64,000 nucleotides of DNA from Campylobacter sp. TTU_617 (GCF_016599045.1 NZ_JAENKV010000005.1:51199-115198), one strand, 5' to 3'; counted from the stretch's first letter, positions 8,018-17,641 are shown. A program made the numbers and translations. The notes: generated by a model not told the origin, from the letters alone.

Positions 8018-9844
8018 ATGGGTATTTTTTCTACGCTTCATACAGGGGTAACAGGTTTAAAAGCAAGTGAAGTTCAAATTGCTACAACAAGTAATAATAT
8101 TTCAAATGCTAATAGCACTTTTTACACACGTCAAAGAGTTGTTCAAACAACCAATGGATTTTATACAACAGGAGGAGTACAGGTTGGCACTGGAACGAGT
8201 GTTGATAGTATTATTCGCTTGCATGATGAATATTCTTATTACAAACTAAAAAATGCTTCAACGCAACTTGAATATACAAAATATTTAGGAGATACATTAA
8301 AAGAAGTATCTCAGAGATTTCCAGATTTACAATCAACTGGAATTTTAAAAGATTTGGAAAATTATAATAAAGCTTGGAATGATTTTGCTTCAAACCCAAA
8401 CGAGAATGCAACAAAAGTAGCTCTTGTTAAAGCTACTCAAACTTTAACAGAAAGTTTAAATAATACTTTTGCTACTTTGGGAAAAATGCAACAAAAAGTC
8501 AATGATGATATAAAATCAACAGTTGATGAGATCAATCGTATTGGTGAAGAAATTGCAACAATTAATAAACAAATTTATGGACAAGAAGCCTTAACTACAG
8601 AGCATGCCAATGAATTAAGAGATAGAAGAGATGAGTTAGAACTAACTCTTTCGAAATTAGTAGATAGTGTTGCTTCCAAAAATCCTATCAATCAAGACAA
8701 TCGTTTTGATCAAACAGTTACAGATCCTGGACATCAATATAACCTTAGCATAGAAGGTTTTACTATAGTAGATGGAATAAATTTTCATCCTTTAAAACTT
8801 GATTATGATGATAAAAATAAATCTTATAGTATTTATTATGAAACCGCAGATGAGAAAATTCGTGATTTAACTGGAAAGATTAAAGGAGGTCAACTTGGAG
8901 CACAACTTGATCTTCGTGGTAGAGATTATAATAAACTAGAAGGAAAATATGAAAATGGGATTCTTCAAGGTTATATGGACTCTTTAGATACTTTTGCTAA
9001 GACTTTAATCAATGAAACAAATAATTTATATGCGAGTTCTGCAAAAAATTCAATGACTTCTGATTATATTAGCGGTTTGCAATCTAATATACCTTTAATG
9101 AATTATGATAGAACCATACAGCCTGGAAGTTTTGATATTGTTATTTATGATGAAAAAGGAGATAAAAAAGCTACAAAAACTATTACCATAGATGTTAATA
9201 CTACTATGGAAGATTTGATAAAGCAAATAAATTTTAATTCTGATGATAATGGTGATCATAACAGTCAAAACGATGTAGATGATTATATTAATGCAAGTTT
9301 TAGCTATGATCCAAAAAGTGATAGTGGATTGTTTCAAATCAATGCAAAATCAGGGTTTAAGGTAGCTATTGAAGATAAAGGGACAAATTTCGCAGGAGCT
9401 TTTAGTATAGGAGGGTTTTTTAGTGGAAATAATGCTGGGAATATTTCTGTTAAAGATAGTATTTTAAATGATCCTAGTACTTTAAGAGCAAGTTTAAGTG
9501 GTGTTGATAGTGGTAATGACATGGCGAATAAAATTATACAGCTTCAATACGATAAAGTAAATTTTTATAATGATGATGGGACTATTGATAAACTAACTTT
9601 AGAAGAATATTATAGAAAATTTACAGGTAAAATTGCAAGTGATGGAGAAAATAATGAAGTTGTTCTTGCAAGTAATACTACCTTATATAATTCTGTTTAT
9701 ACAGAATATCAGTCAAAATGTGGTGTAAATACCAACGAAGAATTAGCAGCTTTAATACAATATCAATCAAGTTATGGAGCAGCAGCAAAAATCGTTAGTA
9801 CTGTTGATCAGATGCTTGATACTTTATTAGGACTTAAATCTTAA
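8018..9844 (+). CDS. flgK: FlgK, hook-filament junction protein 1
   Basis: The N-terminus has the flagellar axial-protein signature (GIFSTLHTGVTGLKASEVQI, then SNNISNANSTFYTRQR) and the C-terminus has the matching helix (NEELAALIQYQSSYGAAAKIVSTVDQ). The length of 608 aa is typical for Campylobacter. The variable middle (about residues 330-500) would be surface exposed. Exported by the flagellar type III system, presumably with the FlgN-like protein encoded immediately upstream. Confidence 0.96.
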   Translation: MGIFSTLHTGVTGLKASEVQIATTSNNISNANSTFYTRQRVVQTTNGFYTTGGVQVGTGTSVDSIIRLHDEYSYYKLKNASTQLEYTKYLGDTLKEVSQRFPDLQSTGILKDLENYNKAWNDFASNPNENATKVALVKATQTLTESLNNTFATLGKMQQKVNDDIKSTVDEINRIGEEIATINKQIYGQEALTTEHANELRDRRDELELTLSKLVDSVASKNPINQDNRFDQTVTDPGHQYNLSIEGFTIVDGINFHPLKLDYDDKNKSYSIYYETADEKIRDLTGKIKGGQLGAQLDLRGRDYNKLEGKYENGILQGYMDSLDTFAKTLINETNNLYASSAKNSMTSDYISGLQSNIPLMNYDRTIQPGSFDIVIYDEKGDKKATKTITIDVNTTMEDLIKQINFNSDDNGDHNSQNDVDDYINASFSYDPKSDSGLFQINAKSGFKVAIEDKGTNFAGAFSIGGFFSGNNAGNISVKDSILNDPSTLRASLSGVDSGNDMANKIIQLQYDKVNFYNDDGTIDKLTLEEYYRKFTGKIASDGENNEVVLASNTTLYNSVYTEYQSKCGVNTNEELAALIQYQSSYGAAAKIVSTVDQMLDTLLGLKS

Positions 9845-9855
9845 ATATTAATTTT

Positions 9856-9890
9856 GAAATTTGACTTTTTATTTTTTGTCAAATTTCTTT
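9856..9890 (+). terminator. Rho-independent terminator after flgK
   Basis: GAAATTTGAC (9856-9865) and GTCAAATTTC (9878-9887) form a perfect 10-bp stem around a T-rich loop and are followed by TTT. It is placed 12 bases after the flgK stop. Confidence 0.65.
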
Positions 9891-9972
9891 AATCTTTAAA
9901 AATTCTTTTATTTTTATTGTTTTAATTTTCGGCTTTCTAAAAAATTTAAATTAGAATAAATAAAGGATTTTA

Positions 9973-10737
9973 ATGCAAAATTTAATTAATCTTAAAATCA
10001 AGCTCGATGAATTAGCAAGAGAAAAGAATAATTCTAAAGCTTTATTTAGTACTCCTGATCCTCTTCAAGTTGCCAAAATATATAATGATGAATTTATAGC
10101 ATTAATTTGTGCTTTATTTGCTTATGGAAATGCAAAAAATATGCTTAATTTTTTAAAAAAGCTTGATTTTAATTTAATTAATTTAAACGAAGAACAAATT
10201 TACAAAAAATGTAAAAAATTAAAATATCGTTTTCAAAATGAGCAAGATATTGTTCAGATTTTTATTACTTTTAGAAGATTAAAACAAGAAATTTCTCTTA
10301 ATGAATTATTTACTAAAGCTTATCAAAAAGAAGAAAATATTTTAGATGCTATTTTAGTTTTTATACAGAAAGTAAAAATGCTTAATAATTATGAAAGTTA
10401 TGGATATACTTTTTTCTTTTCTAAAAGCTTTGAAAATATTCCAAAATCACCATTAAAACGTTATAATATGTTTTTAAGATGGATGGTAAGAAAAGATAAT
10501 CTTGATATGGGACTTTTTGATAAAATTCATACTAAAGATCTATTAATGCCTTTAGATACACATACTTTTAAAACCTCGATTGCTTTAGGACTTATTAAGC
10601 GTAAAGTATATGATTTTAAAAGTGTGTTAGAATTAACAAATAAACTCAAAGAATTTGATTTTTATGATCCTGTAAAATATGATTTTGCTCTTTATAGATT
10701 AGGGCAAAGTAAGGAGATTTTAAAGTATGGGAATTGA
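9973..10737 (+). CDS. TIGR02757/DUF2400 family protein
   Basis: A 254 aa soluble protein. The family hallmark PLDTHTF lies near residue 195 and is followed by a conserved C-terminal block ending YDFALYRLGQS. The family resembles helix-hairpin-helix DNA glycosylase folds, but no activity is assigned. It overlaps the TSUP transporter start by 11 bases. Confidence 0.85.
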   Translation: MQNLINLKIKLDELAREKNNSKALFSTPDPLQVAKIYNDEFIALICALFAYGNAKNMLNFLKKLDFNLINLNEEQIYKKCKKLKYRFQNEQDIVQIFITFRRLKQEISLNELFTKAYQKEENILDAILVFIQKVKMLNNYESYGYTFFFSKSFENIPKSPLKRYNMFLRWMVRKDNLDMGLFDKIHTKDLLMPLDTHTFKTSIALGLIKRKVYDFKSVLELTNKLKEFDFYDPVKYDFALYRLGQSKEILKYGN

Positions 10738-11494
10738 AAATTTTGATATATTTTATTATTTTGTGCTTTTGTTTGTTGCTATTTTTGCAGGATTTATTGA
10801 CTCTATTGTAGGTGGCGGGGGTCTTATAACTATACCCGCTCTCCTTGCTTGTGGAATTTCACCGCATTTGGCTATAGCAACTAATAAGCTTCAAAGTGTT
10901 TTTGGATCTTTAACTGCTGCTTTTACGTATTATAAATCAACTACTTTACCTCATTTAATTTGGGGAGTTTGTTTTACAGCTATTGGTGCAGCTATCGGAA
11001 GTTATGGTGTTTTATTTATTGAAGATGATTCTTTAAAAATTATAATATTAGTGTGTTTAACTTTTACTTTTTTATATATTGCATTCAAGCCTAATTTTGG
11101 AAAAGAACAAAGCAAAGCAAAGATTAAAAATATCAAAGTTTTTCATATTATTTGCGGATTAACTTTGGGTTTTTATGATGGTTTTTTGGGACCAGGAACA
11201 GGATCATTTTGGATTTTTGCTTGTGTCTTTTTATTGGGCTTTAGTATGAAACAGGCTAGTATTAATACTAAAATTTTAAATTTTTCTAGCAATATTGTTG
11301 CTCTTTTTATTTTTATTTGGCAATATAAAGTTTTATGGGATATAGGTTTTTTAATGGGATTTGGTCAAATTATAGGTGCATTTTTAGGTTCAAAACTTGT
11401 TCTAAAAACTAAAGGACATTTTATAAAAATTTTATTTTTAGTTGTTGTTGCTTTAACTATCATAAAAGTATCTTGGGATTATTTTATAAAATGA
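10727..11494 (+). CDS. TSUP (TauE/SafE) family membrane transporter
   Basis: 255 aa with about eight membrane segments. The two duplicated family signatures are visible: GFIDSIVGGGGLITIPALL near residue 22 and GFYDGFLGPGTGSFW near residue 147. Members export or import sulfur-containing or organic anions; the substrate here is unknown. The stop overlaps an upstream in-frame ATG of the next small gene (ATGA). Confidence 0.88.
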   Translation: MGIENFDIFYYFVLLFVAIFAGFIDSIVGGGGLITIPALLACGISPHLAIATNKLQSVFGSLTAAFTYYKSTTLPHLIWGVCFTAIGAAIGSYGVLFIEDDSLKIIILVCLTFTFLYIAFKPNFGKEQSKAKIKNIKVFHIICGLTLGFYDGFLGPGTGSFWIFACVFLLGFSMKQASINTKILNFSSNIVALFIFIWQYKVLWDIGFLMGFGQIIGAFLGSKLVLKTKGHFIKILFLVVVALTIIKVSWDYFIK

Positions 11495-11502
11495 AGGCGT
11501 TT

Positions 11503-11634
11503 ATGTATAAAATTATCTTTTTAATGTTTTTTTCTTCTTTGCTTTTTGCAAAAGATTTTATTAATTTTGAACAAAATATTTCTAAAAAACAACAAATAGA
11601 TAAAAAGAAGATAGTTAAAATTCCAACTCATTAA
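11503..11634 (+). CDS. Small exported peptide of unknown function
   Basis: 43 aa: a hydrophobic signal-like start (MYKIIFLMFFSSLLFA) and then a short charged tail ending in IPTH. The ATG at 11503 is preferred because AAGG lies 5 bases upstream; an in-frame ATG at 11491 would overlap the TSUP stop. A small secreted protein occupies the same place in C. jejuni. The predicted mature part is only about 27 residues and basic. Confidence 0.65.
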   Translation: MYKIIFLMFFSSLLFAKDFINFEQNISKKQQIDKKKIVKIPTH

Positions 11635-11643
11635 GGATATAGT

Positions 11644-12342
11644 TTGGAGCTTTTGCATTTTTTTCAATACAAAGAAGGCTATCGTTACAATAGTGATTCT
11701 TTATTGCTTGTAGATTTTGTATTAAAAGAAGGTATAAAATCTGAAGTTTTAGATGTTGGTAGTGGTTGTGGTATTATAGGAATATTATTGAAACAAAATA
11801 TTCCTAGTTTGAGTTTAAATTTATTAGATATTCAAAAAGAAAATATAAAACTTATTAAAAAAAACTTAGAATATAATTTTTTGGAAGCTGAGGTATTTTG
11901 TGAGGATTTTAAAAATTTTAATTCTTTAAAAAAATTTGATTTTATTGTTAGTAATCCTCCTTTTTATAGGCAAGGGGCACAACTTAGCAATAATATCCAT
12001 AAAAATATAAGCAAATTTAGAGAATTTTTACCTTTAGAGGTTTTTATTGAAAAATCCTATCATTTATTAAAACCGCAAGGAATTTTATATTTTTGCTATG
12101 AAAGTATAGCTTTAAGTGAAATTTGTGCTTTATTGGAGAAAAATAATATAAAAATTATTAAAATTTGTTGTGTTCATAAAGATATTAAATCAAAGTCAAG
12201 ATTAGTTTTGATTAAAGCAAGAAAAGGAGTAAAAAGTTCTTGTGAAATTTTAGCTCCTTTTTTAATGTATGAAAATAATCACTTAAGTGATAAAATGAAT
12301 GAAATTTGCTTAAGGTTTGGGATAAAAAGTTATGATATATGA
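11644..12342 (+). CDS. TrmN6-like tRNA (adenine-N6) methyltransferase
   Basis: Class I methyltransferase with SAM motif DVGSGCGIIGILL near residue 38 and the N6-adenine motif SNPPFY near residue 104. The pattern fits the TrmN6/YfiC family, which modifies A37 of tRNA1(Val). The target in this organism is inferred. The start is TTG with an AAGGATA ribosome site 5 bases upstream. It overlaps the next gene by 11 bases. Confidence 0.8.
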   Translation: MELLHFFQYKEGYRYNSDSLLLVDFVLKEGIKSEVLDVGSGCGIIGILLKQNIPSLSLNLLDIQKENIKLIKKNLEYNFLEAEVFCEDFKNFNSLKKFDFIVSNPPFYRQGAQLSNNIHKNISKFREFLPLEVFIEKSYHLLKPQGILYFCYESIALSEICALLEKNNIKIIKICCVHKDIKSKSRLVLIKARKGVKSSCEILAPFLMYENNHLSDKMNEICLRFGIKSYDI

Positions 12343-12706
12343 AAAAGATTTTCCTTATGCTTTTGATGAGAATGCTTGTGCTAAATGTGGCGGGAAATGT
12401 TGCACTGGAGAAAGTGGGAATATTTTTATAAATAATGATGAAATAAACCTTCTTAGTGATTATTTAAAGCTAGATAACAAGCAGTTTATGGAACGATTTA
12501 TAAAAAAAGTTGGCTTAAGATATAGTTTAAAAGAAGTTGAATTTGAACAAGGATATGCTTGTATTTTCTTTGATAAAAAGAAAAGAAATTGTAGTATTTA
12601 TGAATTAAGACCTAATCAGTGTAAAACATTTCCATTTTGGAAATATTTTAAATTTCATAAAGAGGAATTGCAAAAAGAATGTATAGGAATTTATTATTTA
12701 TCTTAA
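12332..12706 (+). CDS. YkgJ-type CxxCxxCC zinc/iron-cluster protein
   Basis: 124 aa. The N-terminal motif CAKCGGKCC (residues 16-24) and a C-terminal partner region with CSIY and RPNQCKTFPFW are typical of the CxxCxxCC (UPF0153) family. The cysteines are predicted to bind a metal. Role unknown. It overlaps the following lipoprotein gene by 28 bases, so it is part of the coupled run 11644-16100. Confidence 0.85.
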   Translation: MIYEKDFPYAFDENACAKCGGKCCTGESGNIFINNDEINLLSDYLKLDNKQFMERFIKKVGLRYSLKEVEFEQGYACIFFDKKKRNCSIYELRPNQCKTFPFWKYFKFHKEELQKECIGIYYLS

Positions 12707-13950
12707 TAACTATTTTTTTAACAGCTTGTGCAAATAAAAACCAAGTAGTTTTTAAAGATTATGAAGAGCAAAAAAGTAATAAGCTTGATATGCAGATTCT
12801 TAGTGCTTTAAATTATGAGTATTTTAATGATTATAAAAAATCTAGAGATATATTTTTAGATCTTTTTAAAGAATATAAAGATGTTGTTTTTTTACAAAAT
12901 GCTTATTTTTTGACATTGGCAAATAATTTAAATGATATTAAAGAAATTGACAATATTGCTAGAGTTTATGTAGATGAAAATGATAATCTTAAAAGACTTA
13001 GTGCTTTTTATGCTTTAAAAAGTTTAGAGCTTAATAGAGCGCAAAAATTAATCAACGAACTTTTGGCTAAAAATTCTAATGATCCTAGAAATTTGGAACT
13101 TTATGGCGATTTATTTGTACAAAAAAAAGATTTTATCAATGCTTTAAAATATTATAAATTAGCTTATGAACAAAATCCAACAGAAGATTTTTTATTTAAA
13201 ATTATCAGCACTTATGCAATTTTAGATGATACTAAAAGCATTGAAAAATTTCTTGAACAATGGCGTCAAAAAAATGGTTGCACATTAAAAACTTGTTCAG
13301 TTTTAGCTAAAATTTATAATGATGAAAAGAAATTTGATTTGCTTGAAAATATTTATATCGATCTTTATAAAATAAGCAATAATAAAAGTTTTATTTATTC
13401 TTTGCTTGATATTTTAAATAAAGAGCAAAAAAAACAAGAGGCACTAGATTTAGCTTTAGAATATGATTTAGGTAATGATATTAAAATCTTTTTATATCAA
13501 GATCTTAAAAAATTTAATGAAGCTAAAAATTTAAGTTTAAAAATGTATGAGCAAAGTGGAAATAAAGAATATCTTATGCGTGCTGCCGTTTTCGAATTTG
13601 AACAAGCGAGTTTAGATAAAAAAATAACTCCAAGTTTAGTTTTATCTGTAGCAAAAAAATTCGAACAAGGAATAGATTATAATAGTAATGCTTTATATTT
13701 AAATTATTATGGATATTTATTAATTGATAATGATATAGATATTGAAAAAGGGATATATTTAGTAAAACTTGCCCTAGAAAAAGAACCAAATAATTTATAT
13801 TATATTGATTCACTTGCTTGGGGTTATTATAAATTAAAAGATTGCAAAAAAGCTTGGGAGTTTTTGGAAAAAACTTTTATTGATAAAGAGTTTTCAAATT
13901 CAAAAGAAAGTAAAGATCATATTGAAGCGATTAAAGAATGTTTAAAATAA
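12679..13950 (+). CDS. TPR-repeat lipoprotein
   Basis: A 423 aa envelope protein. The lipobox LTAC at residues 14-17 marks C17 as the lipidated cysteine. The rest is helical repeats of tetratricopeptide type, clearest at about 140-175 (ELYGDLFVQKKDFINALKYY) and 340-400. The substrate or partner is unknown. The start lies inside the upstream gene, and the end overlaps the trpC-like gene by 13 bases. Confidence 0.85.
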   Translation: MYRNLLFILITIFLTACANKNQVVFKDYEEQKSNKLDMQILSALNYEYFNDYKKSRDIFLDLFKEYKDVVFLQNAYFLTLANNLNDIKEIDNIARVYVDENDNLKRLSAFYALKSLELNRAQKLINELLAKNSNDPRNLELYGDLFVQKKDFINALKYYKLAYEQNPTEDFLFKIISTYAILDDTKSIEKFLEQWRQKNGCTLKTCSVLAKIYNDEKKFDLLENIYIDLYKISNNKSFIYSLLDILNKEQKKQEALDLALEYDLGNDIKIFLYQDLKKFNEAKNLSLKMYEQSGNKEYLMRAAVFEFEQASLDKKITPSLVLSVAKKFEQGIDYNSNALYLNYYGYLLIDNDIDIEKGIYLVKLALEKEPNNLYYIDSLAWGYYKLKDCKKAWEFLEKTFIDKEFSNSKESKDHIEAIKECLK

Positions 13951-14624
13951 CAGATAAAATAATAAATGAAAGCAAGATAGAGCTTGAAAAAAGAAAGAAA
14001 ATTTTTCCTTATGATATGCTAGGAAGATCTTTAGCTTCAAATCCCTTTTTTCCAAAAGAAGTGAAAAAAAATCTACAAAGAAGCAATAATGAAATAAAAT
14101 TTATGCCTATTATAAAAGAAGAAAAAGAAGAAAAACTTTTACAACAAGCTTTGGATTTAGAAAAAGATAAAGCTAATTGTGCTTTATGTATTGAATTACA
14201 ACCCCAAAATCTTCAAAATTTAAGTTTAATAAGACGTTATCTTAAGCTTCCTTTGCTCAATAAACAGCTTATTTTTGATGAATATCAAATTCTTGAATCT
14301 TTAGTTTATGGAGCAGATTTTATTTTGCTTAGTGCTAAATTTTTAAATTTAAAAGAACTTAAAAGATTACTTGAATTTACAAGATACTTAGGACTTGAGG
14401 CTTTAGTTTTAATTAATGATAAAGAAGATTTAAGTAAGGCAATTTTTGCTGGAGCGGATATTTTAGGAATTTATTTTTTGCAAACCTTTAATGAAGTATC
14501 TTATAAAAAAATAATTTCTTTAATTCCTAATTCTAAAATTATTTTAGCTTGTAATACGATAGAAAAAAATGAGATAGAAAAATATCAAAATTTAGGAATT
14601 GATGTTTTTTGTAAGGATAAATAA
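13938..14624 (+). CDS. TrpC-like (indole-3-glycerol-phosphate synthase) protein lacking catalytic residues
   Basis: It occupies the trpC position and keeps family landmarks: PYDMLGRSLASNP (24-36), LPLLNKQLIFDEYQI (104-118) and the GAD repeats. The active-site elements are gone. The KxSPSxG phosphate loop is replaced by an acidic/lysine stretch at 51-66. The catalytic Glu of LVEIH aligns with L158, the Asn of GINxRNL with Y179, and the Glu of the AESG strand with A204. Only the central Lys (K109) is retained. The C-terminus stops at 228 aa, about 30 short. The frame is intact and overlaps the genes on both sides. Probably not an active synthase; either decaying in frame or re-purposed. Confidence 0.8.
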   Translation: MFKITDKIINESKIELEKRKKIFPYDMLGRSLASNPFFPKEVKKNLQRSNNEIKFMPIIKEEKEEKLLQQALDLEKDKANCALCIELQPQNLQNLSLIRRYLKLPLLNKQLIFDEYQILESLVYGADFILLSAKFLNLKELKRLLEFTRYLGLEALVLINDKEDLSKAIFAGADILGIYFLQTFNEVSYKKIISLIPNSKIILACNTIEKNEIEKYQNLGIDVFCKDK

Positions 14625-15115
14625 TGCAATATTTGTATGCACCTTGGCGTCAGGAATATTTTAATCATAAAAAACAAAGTTGTGTCTTTTGTGATTGTGC
14701 GAATAAAATTAAAAGTGATGAAGAATTAGGAGTTATTTTTAGAGCAAAATATTGCTTTGGTGTGATGAATGCTTATCCTTATTCTGTAGGACATTTTATG
14801 ATAGTTCCTTATATACACGAGGAGCATATAGAAAATTTAAAAAATGAAATTTGGCAAGAAATGAGTGATTTAGTAAGAGTTGGTGTTAAAATTTTAAAAC
14901 AAGAATTAAATGCTAGCGGGGTTAATATAGGTATGAACTTAAGCAAAGACGCTGGAGCTGGGATTGCAATGCATTGTCATTATCATCTCGTGCCACGTTG
15001 GAGCGGGGATACGAATTTTATTACAACAATAGGAGAAACCAGAGTTTATGGAAGTGATTTTAAAAAAAATTACGAAAAAATAGCAGCAGCTTTTAATAAT
15101 GTTTCAAGAGTTTGA
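14624..15115 (+). CDS. HIT-family nucleotide hydrolase/transferase
   Basis: 163 aa with the histidine triad H117-C-H119-Y-H121 inside HCHYHLVPRW, and an N-terminal CVFCDC zinc-type motif. The pattern is like Ap4A phosphorylase-related HIT proteins (acting on nucleotide phosphates), with the exact substrate unknown. TAATG overlap with the trpC-like gene upstream; overlaps mnmH by 17 bases downstream. Confidence 0.88.
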   Translation: MQYLYAPWRQEYFNHKKQSCVFCDCANKIKSDEELGVIFRAKYCFGVMNAYPYSVGHFMIVPYIHEEHIENLKNEIWQEMSDLVRVGVKILKQELNASGVNIGMNLSKDAGAGIAMHCHYHLVPRWSGDTNFITTIGETRVYGSDFKKNYEKIAAAFNNVSRV

Positions 15116-16100
15116 ATTTCAGGAATTTGATAAGCAAAATTTTGATTGTTTGATTGATGCAAGAAGCCCTAGAGAATTTATTTATTCCCACATTTTTAGA
15201 GCCAAAAATTTTTATGCATTAAATAATGAAGAATTTGAAGAGATAGGTATTTTATATACTAAAAATCAATCTTTGGCTAAAATCAAGGGTGCAAGCTATA
15301 TTTGCAATAATATGGCAAAACATATTTTAGAATTATATAAAGAACTTCCATTAAAATCTTTGATTGGGGTATATTGTGCTAGAGGAGGAATGCGCTCTAA
15401 AAGTGTGAGCATTATTTTATCAGAACTTGGTTATCGTGTGGTTAGATTAAAAGGAGGTTATAAAGCCTATCGATCGTATTTAAATAATTATTTTTCCAAA
15501 CAACTCAATTTTAAACTTTTATCGCTTTGTGGTAATACAGGATGTGGAAAAACAGAACTTTTAGAATTATTGCCTCAAAGTATTAATCTTGAAAAACTAG
15601 CTAATCATTTAGGCTCAGTTTTTGGATCGATTTTGGGAGAGCAGCCAAATCAAAAATTTTTTGAAACTATGCTTTTTGAGAATTTTAAAAATATTAAAAA
15701 TCAGGTTTTTATTGAACTTGAAAGTAGAAGGATAGGAGATATTATTTTACCTTTAAATTTATATGAAGCTATGCAAAATTCTTTTAAAATTTATTGTTTT
15801 TGCTCTTTGGAAAATCGTATTTTACGAATAGAAAAATTTTATAAATCGAAAATAACACCTTTAAAATTTAAGAAAGCTATAGAAAAAATTACACCTTATA
15901 TTAGTATGAATTTACGTCTTGATTTGTTAAGTTCTTATGATAGAGGTGATTTAAGAAGGGTTATTGTTATGCTTTTAGAATATTATGATAAAGTTTATAA
16001 AAAACCTAAAAATATTGATTTTATATTAAATACAGATGATATTTTGCAAGCAAAAGAGAATCTTTTAAATTTATTCAATTTAAAAGATTCTTTAGATTAA
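15099..16100 (+). CDS. selU: MnmH/SelU, tRNA 2-selenouridine synthase
   Basis: Replaces sulfur with selenium in 2-thiouridine at the tRNA wobble position, using selenophosphate. The N-terminal rhodanese domain carries C93 in YCARGGMRSKS; a P-loop GNTGCGKT at about 145-152 opens the C-terminal domain. 333 aa fits the family. The 3' end overlaps the convergent phosphate transporter stop by 4 bases and contains a hairpin (16057-16091). Confidence 0.9.
   Translation: MFQEFEFQEFDKQNFDCLIDARSPREFIYSHIFRAKNFYALNNEEFEEIGILYTKNQSLAKIKGASYICNNMAKHILELYKELPLKSLIGVYCARGGMRSKSVSIILSELGYRVVRLKGGYKAYRSYLNNYFSKQLNFKLLSLCGNTGCGKTELLELLPQSINLEKLANHLGSVFGSILGEQPNQKFFETMLFENFKNIKNQVFIELESRRIGDIILPLNLYEAMQNSFKIYCFCSLENRILRIEKFYKSKITPLKFKKAIEKITPYISMNLRLDLLSSYDRGDLRRVIVMLLEYYDKVYKKPKNIDFILNTDDILQAKENLLNLFNLKDSLD
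16057..16091. terminator. Bidirectional terminator hairpin inside the selU 3' end
   Basis: AGAATCTTTTAAA (16057-16069) and its exact reverse complement (16079-16091) form a 13-bp stem with a 9-base loop, ending in TTT on the plus strand. It serves selU from within its last codons and could also stop minus-strand transcripts just downstream of the phosphate transporter gene. Confidence 0.6.
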
Positions 16101-17623
16101 AGCCCTAATGCAAATTTAAAAATAACAAAAACAATAGCCGCCATAAGTCCCGCTGCAGGTAAAGTAATCACCCAAGCTAAACCTATAGGCTTCATAAGAG
16201 ACCAATTTGCATTTTTATTATAAAGACCTATGCCTAAAATTGCCCCTATTAAAATATGAGTTGAACTTACTGGGATACCAAGCCCTGTAGCAAGAAGTAT
16301 AACCAAACTTGCACCAAGTTCTGCACTAAATCCTGTTGTTGGTTTAATTTTTGTGAGTTTAGAACCAACTGTTCTTATCACTTCTTTTCCTAAAAACCAA
16401 AGTCCTATTACTAAAGCTACACCAAACATACAAAGAGCAGCAAAAGGAACTGGAGAATTTGCATTGATTGTATTATTTTTTAAAACGTCTAAGATAGCAG
16501 CAAAAGGTCCAATGGCATTTGCTATATCATTTGCACCGTGTGAAAAAGCAAAACTTGAAGCAGTAAAAATTTGAAGCCATGCAAAAATCCTATTAGTTGT
16601 TTTATTTAGTTCTGTTTTTCTTACAATTTTTACAATGGCAAAAGTAACTATATATGCAACAATACCTAATATTCCTATAATCCATACATTTTGTAAAATA
16701 TCTAATGTGCTAACATTATTTAAACCTTTAAATAAAAACATAGCGGAAATAATAATAGCACTCAAGCAACCTATTATAGGCATATGAGTTTTTAAAACAG
16801 AGTAAATATCAATAGCTTTTTCTTTTTCTTTAAAATTTTTAATTTGATTTTTATAAAAACTCTTTTCCTTTTCTCCATCATCTAAAACGATCAAGCTTAA
16901 TTCTTTGATTTGCTCATCTTGAGATTTGTTTTTAAGAGCTTGAAAATATTCTTCTTTGAATTTTTTCTTTTCTTTTTTTATATTTTTAATTTGATCATTT
17001 AAGTTTTTAGAAGGTTTAAGAATTTTTTTATCTATGTAGCTAAAAATGCAATAAGCTACTAAACCACCTAAAAGAGGAGAAATAACCCAGCTAATAGCAA
17101 TTTTTAAAATTCCACTCCATTTTACCATAGAAAGAGTTTGTTCACCATCAAAATATATCATTCCCATCATAATGCTAGCACCAACAATTCCTCCTATAAT
17201 ACTATGAGTCGTTGAAACAGGAAGCCCTTTTTTTGTAGCAATAAAAATCCAAGTTCCAGAGCTTATAAGAGCTGCCAACATAATAGATACAAAGAGCATA
17301 GGATTTAAATCTTGTGAAAAATTTACTATATTTGAACGAATGGTTTTTGTAACCTCTCCACCTGCAAAAATAGCTCCACTTAATTCAAAAATAGCGGCTA
17401 TTATTAGAGCTTGTTTTATGGTAATGGTTTTTGCGCCAACGCTTGTACCAAAAGAATTAGCCACATCATTTCCACCAATATTAAAAGCCATAAAAATTCC
17501 AAAAATACTTGCAAGAATAAAGAGTATTAAATGATCATTAGAGATATAATAACTCCCCCAAACAAAAAAGACAACAATACTAATAATAAATATGCCAGAA
17601 GCAACAATATTATCCTTTTTCAA
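16097..17623 (-). CDS. pit: PiT-family inorganic phosphate transporter
   Basis: A 508 aa inner-membrane cation-coupled phosphate carrier. The two inverted PiT signatures are present: GGNDVANSFGTSVGAKTIT near residue 50 and SHGANDIANAIGPFAA near residue 360, each with a following ST-rich SSTH/STTH element. A charged cytoplasmic loop of about 90 residues lies between the halves. The gene is preceded by a 16-bp palindrome and a single AAGGA ribosome site. Confidence 0.93.
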   Translation of the reverse strand: MKKDNIVASGIFIISIVVFFVWGSYYISNDHLILFILASIFGIFMAFNIGGNDVANSFGTSVGAKTITIKQALIIAAIFELSGAIFAGGEVTKTIRSNIVNFSQDLNPMLFVSIMLAALISSGTWIFIATKKGLPVSTTHSIIGGIVGASIMMGMIYFDGEQTLSMVKWSGILKIAISWVISPLLGGLVAYCIFSYIDKKILKPSKNLNDQIKNIKKEKKKFKEEYFQALKNKSQDEQIKELSLIVLDDGEKEKSFYKNQIKNFKEKEKAIDIYSVLKTHMPIIGCLSAIIISAMFLFKGLNNVSTLDILQNVWIIGILGIVAYIVTFAIVKIVRKTELNKTTNRIFAWLQIFTASSFAFSHGANDIANAIGPFAAILDVLKNNTINANSPVPFAALCMFGVALVIGLWFLGKEVIRTVGSKLTKIKPTTGFSAELGASLVILLATGLGIPVSSTHILIGAILGIGLYNKNANWSLMKPIGLAWVITLPAAGLMAAIVFVIFKFALGL

Positions 17624-17641
17624 ACAAAATCCTTAAAATTA

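Noticed and set aside
9095..9337. 80-codon minus-strand open frame inside flgK
   Set aside because: Lies within the FlgK coding region; Ile-rich composition is the complement of Asn/Asp codons.
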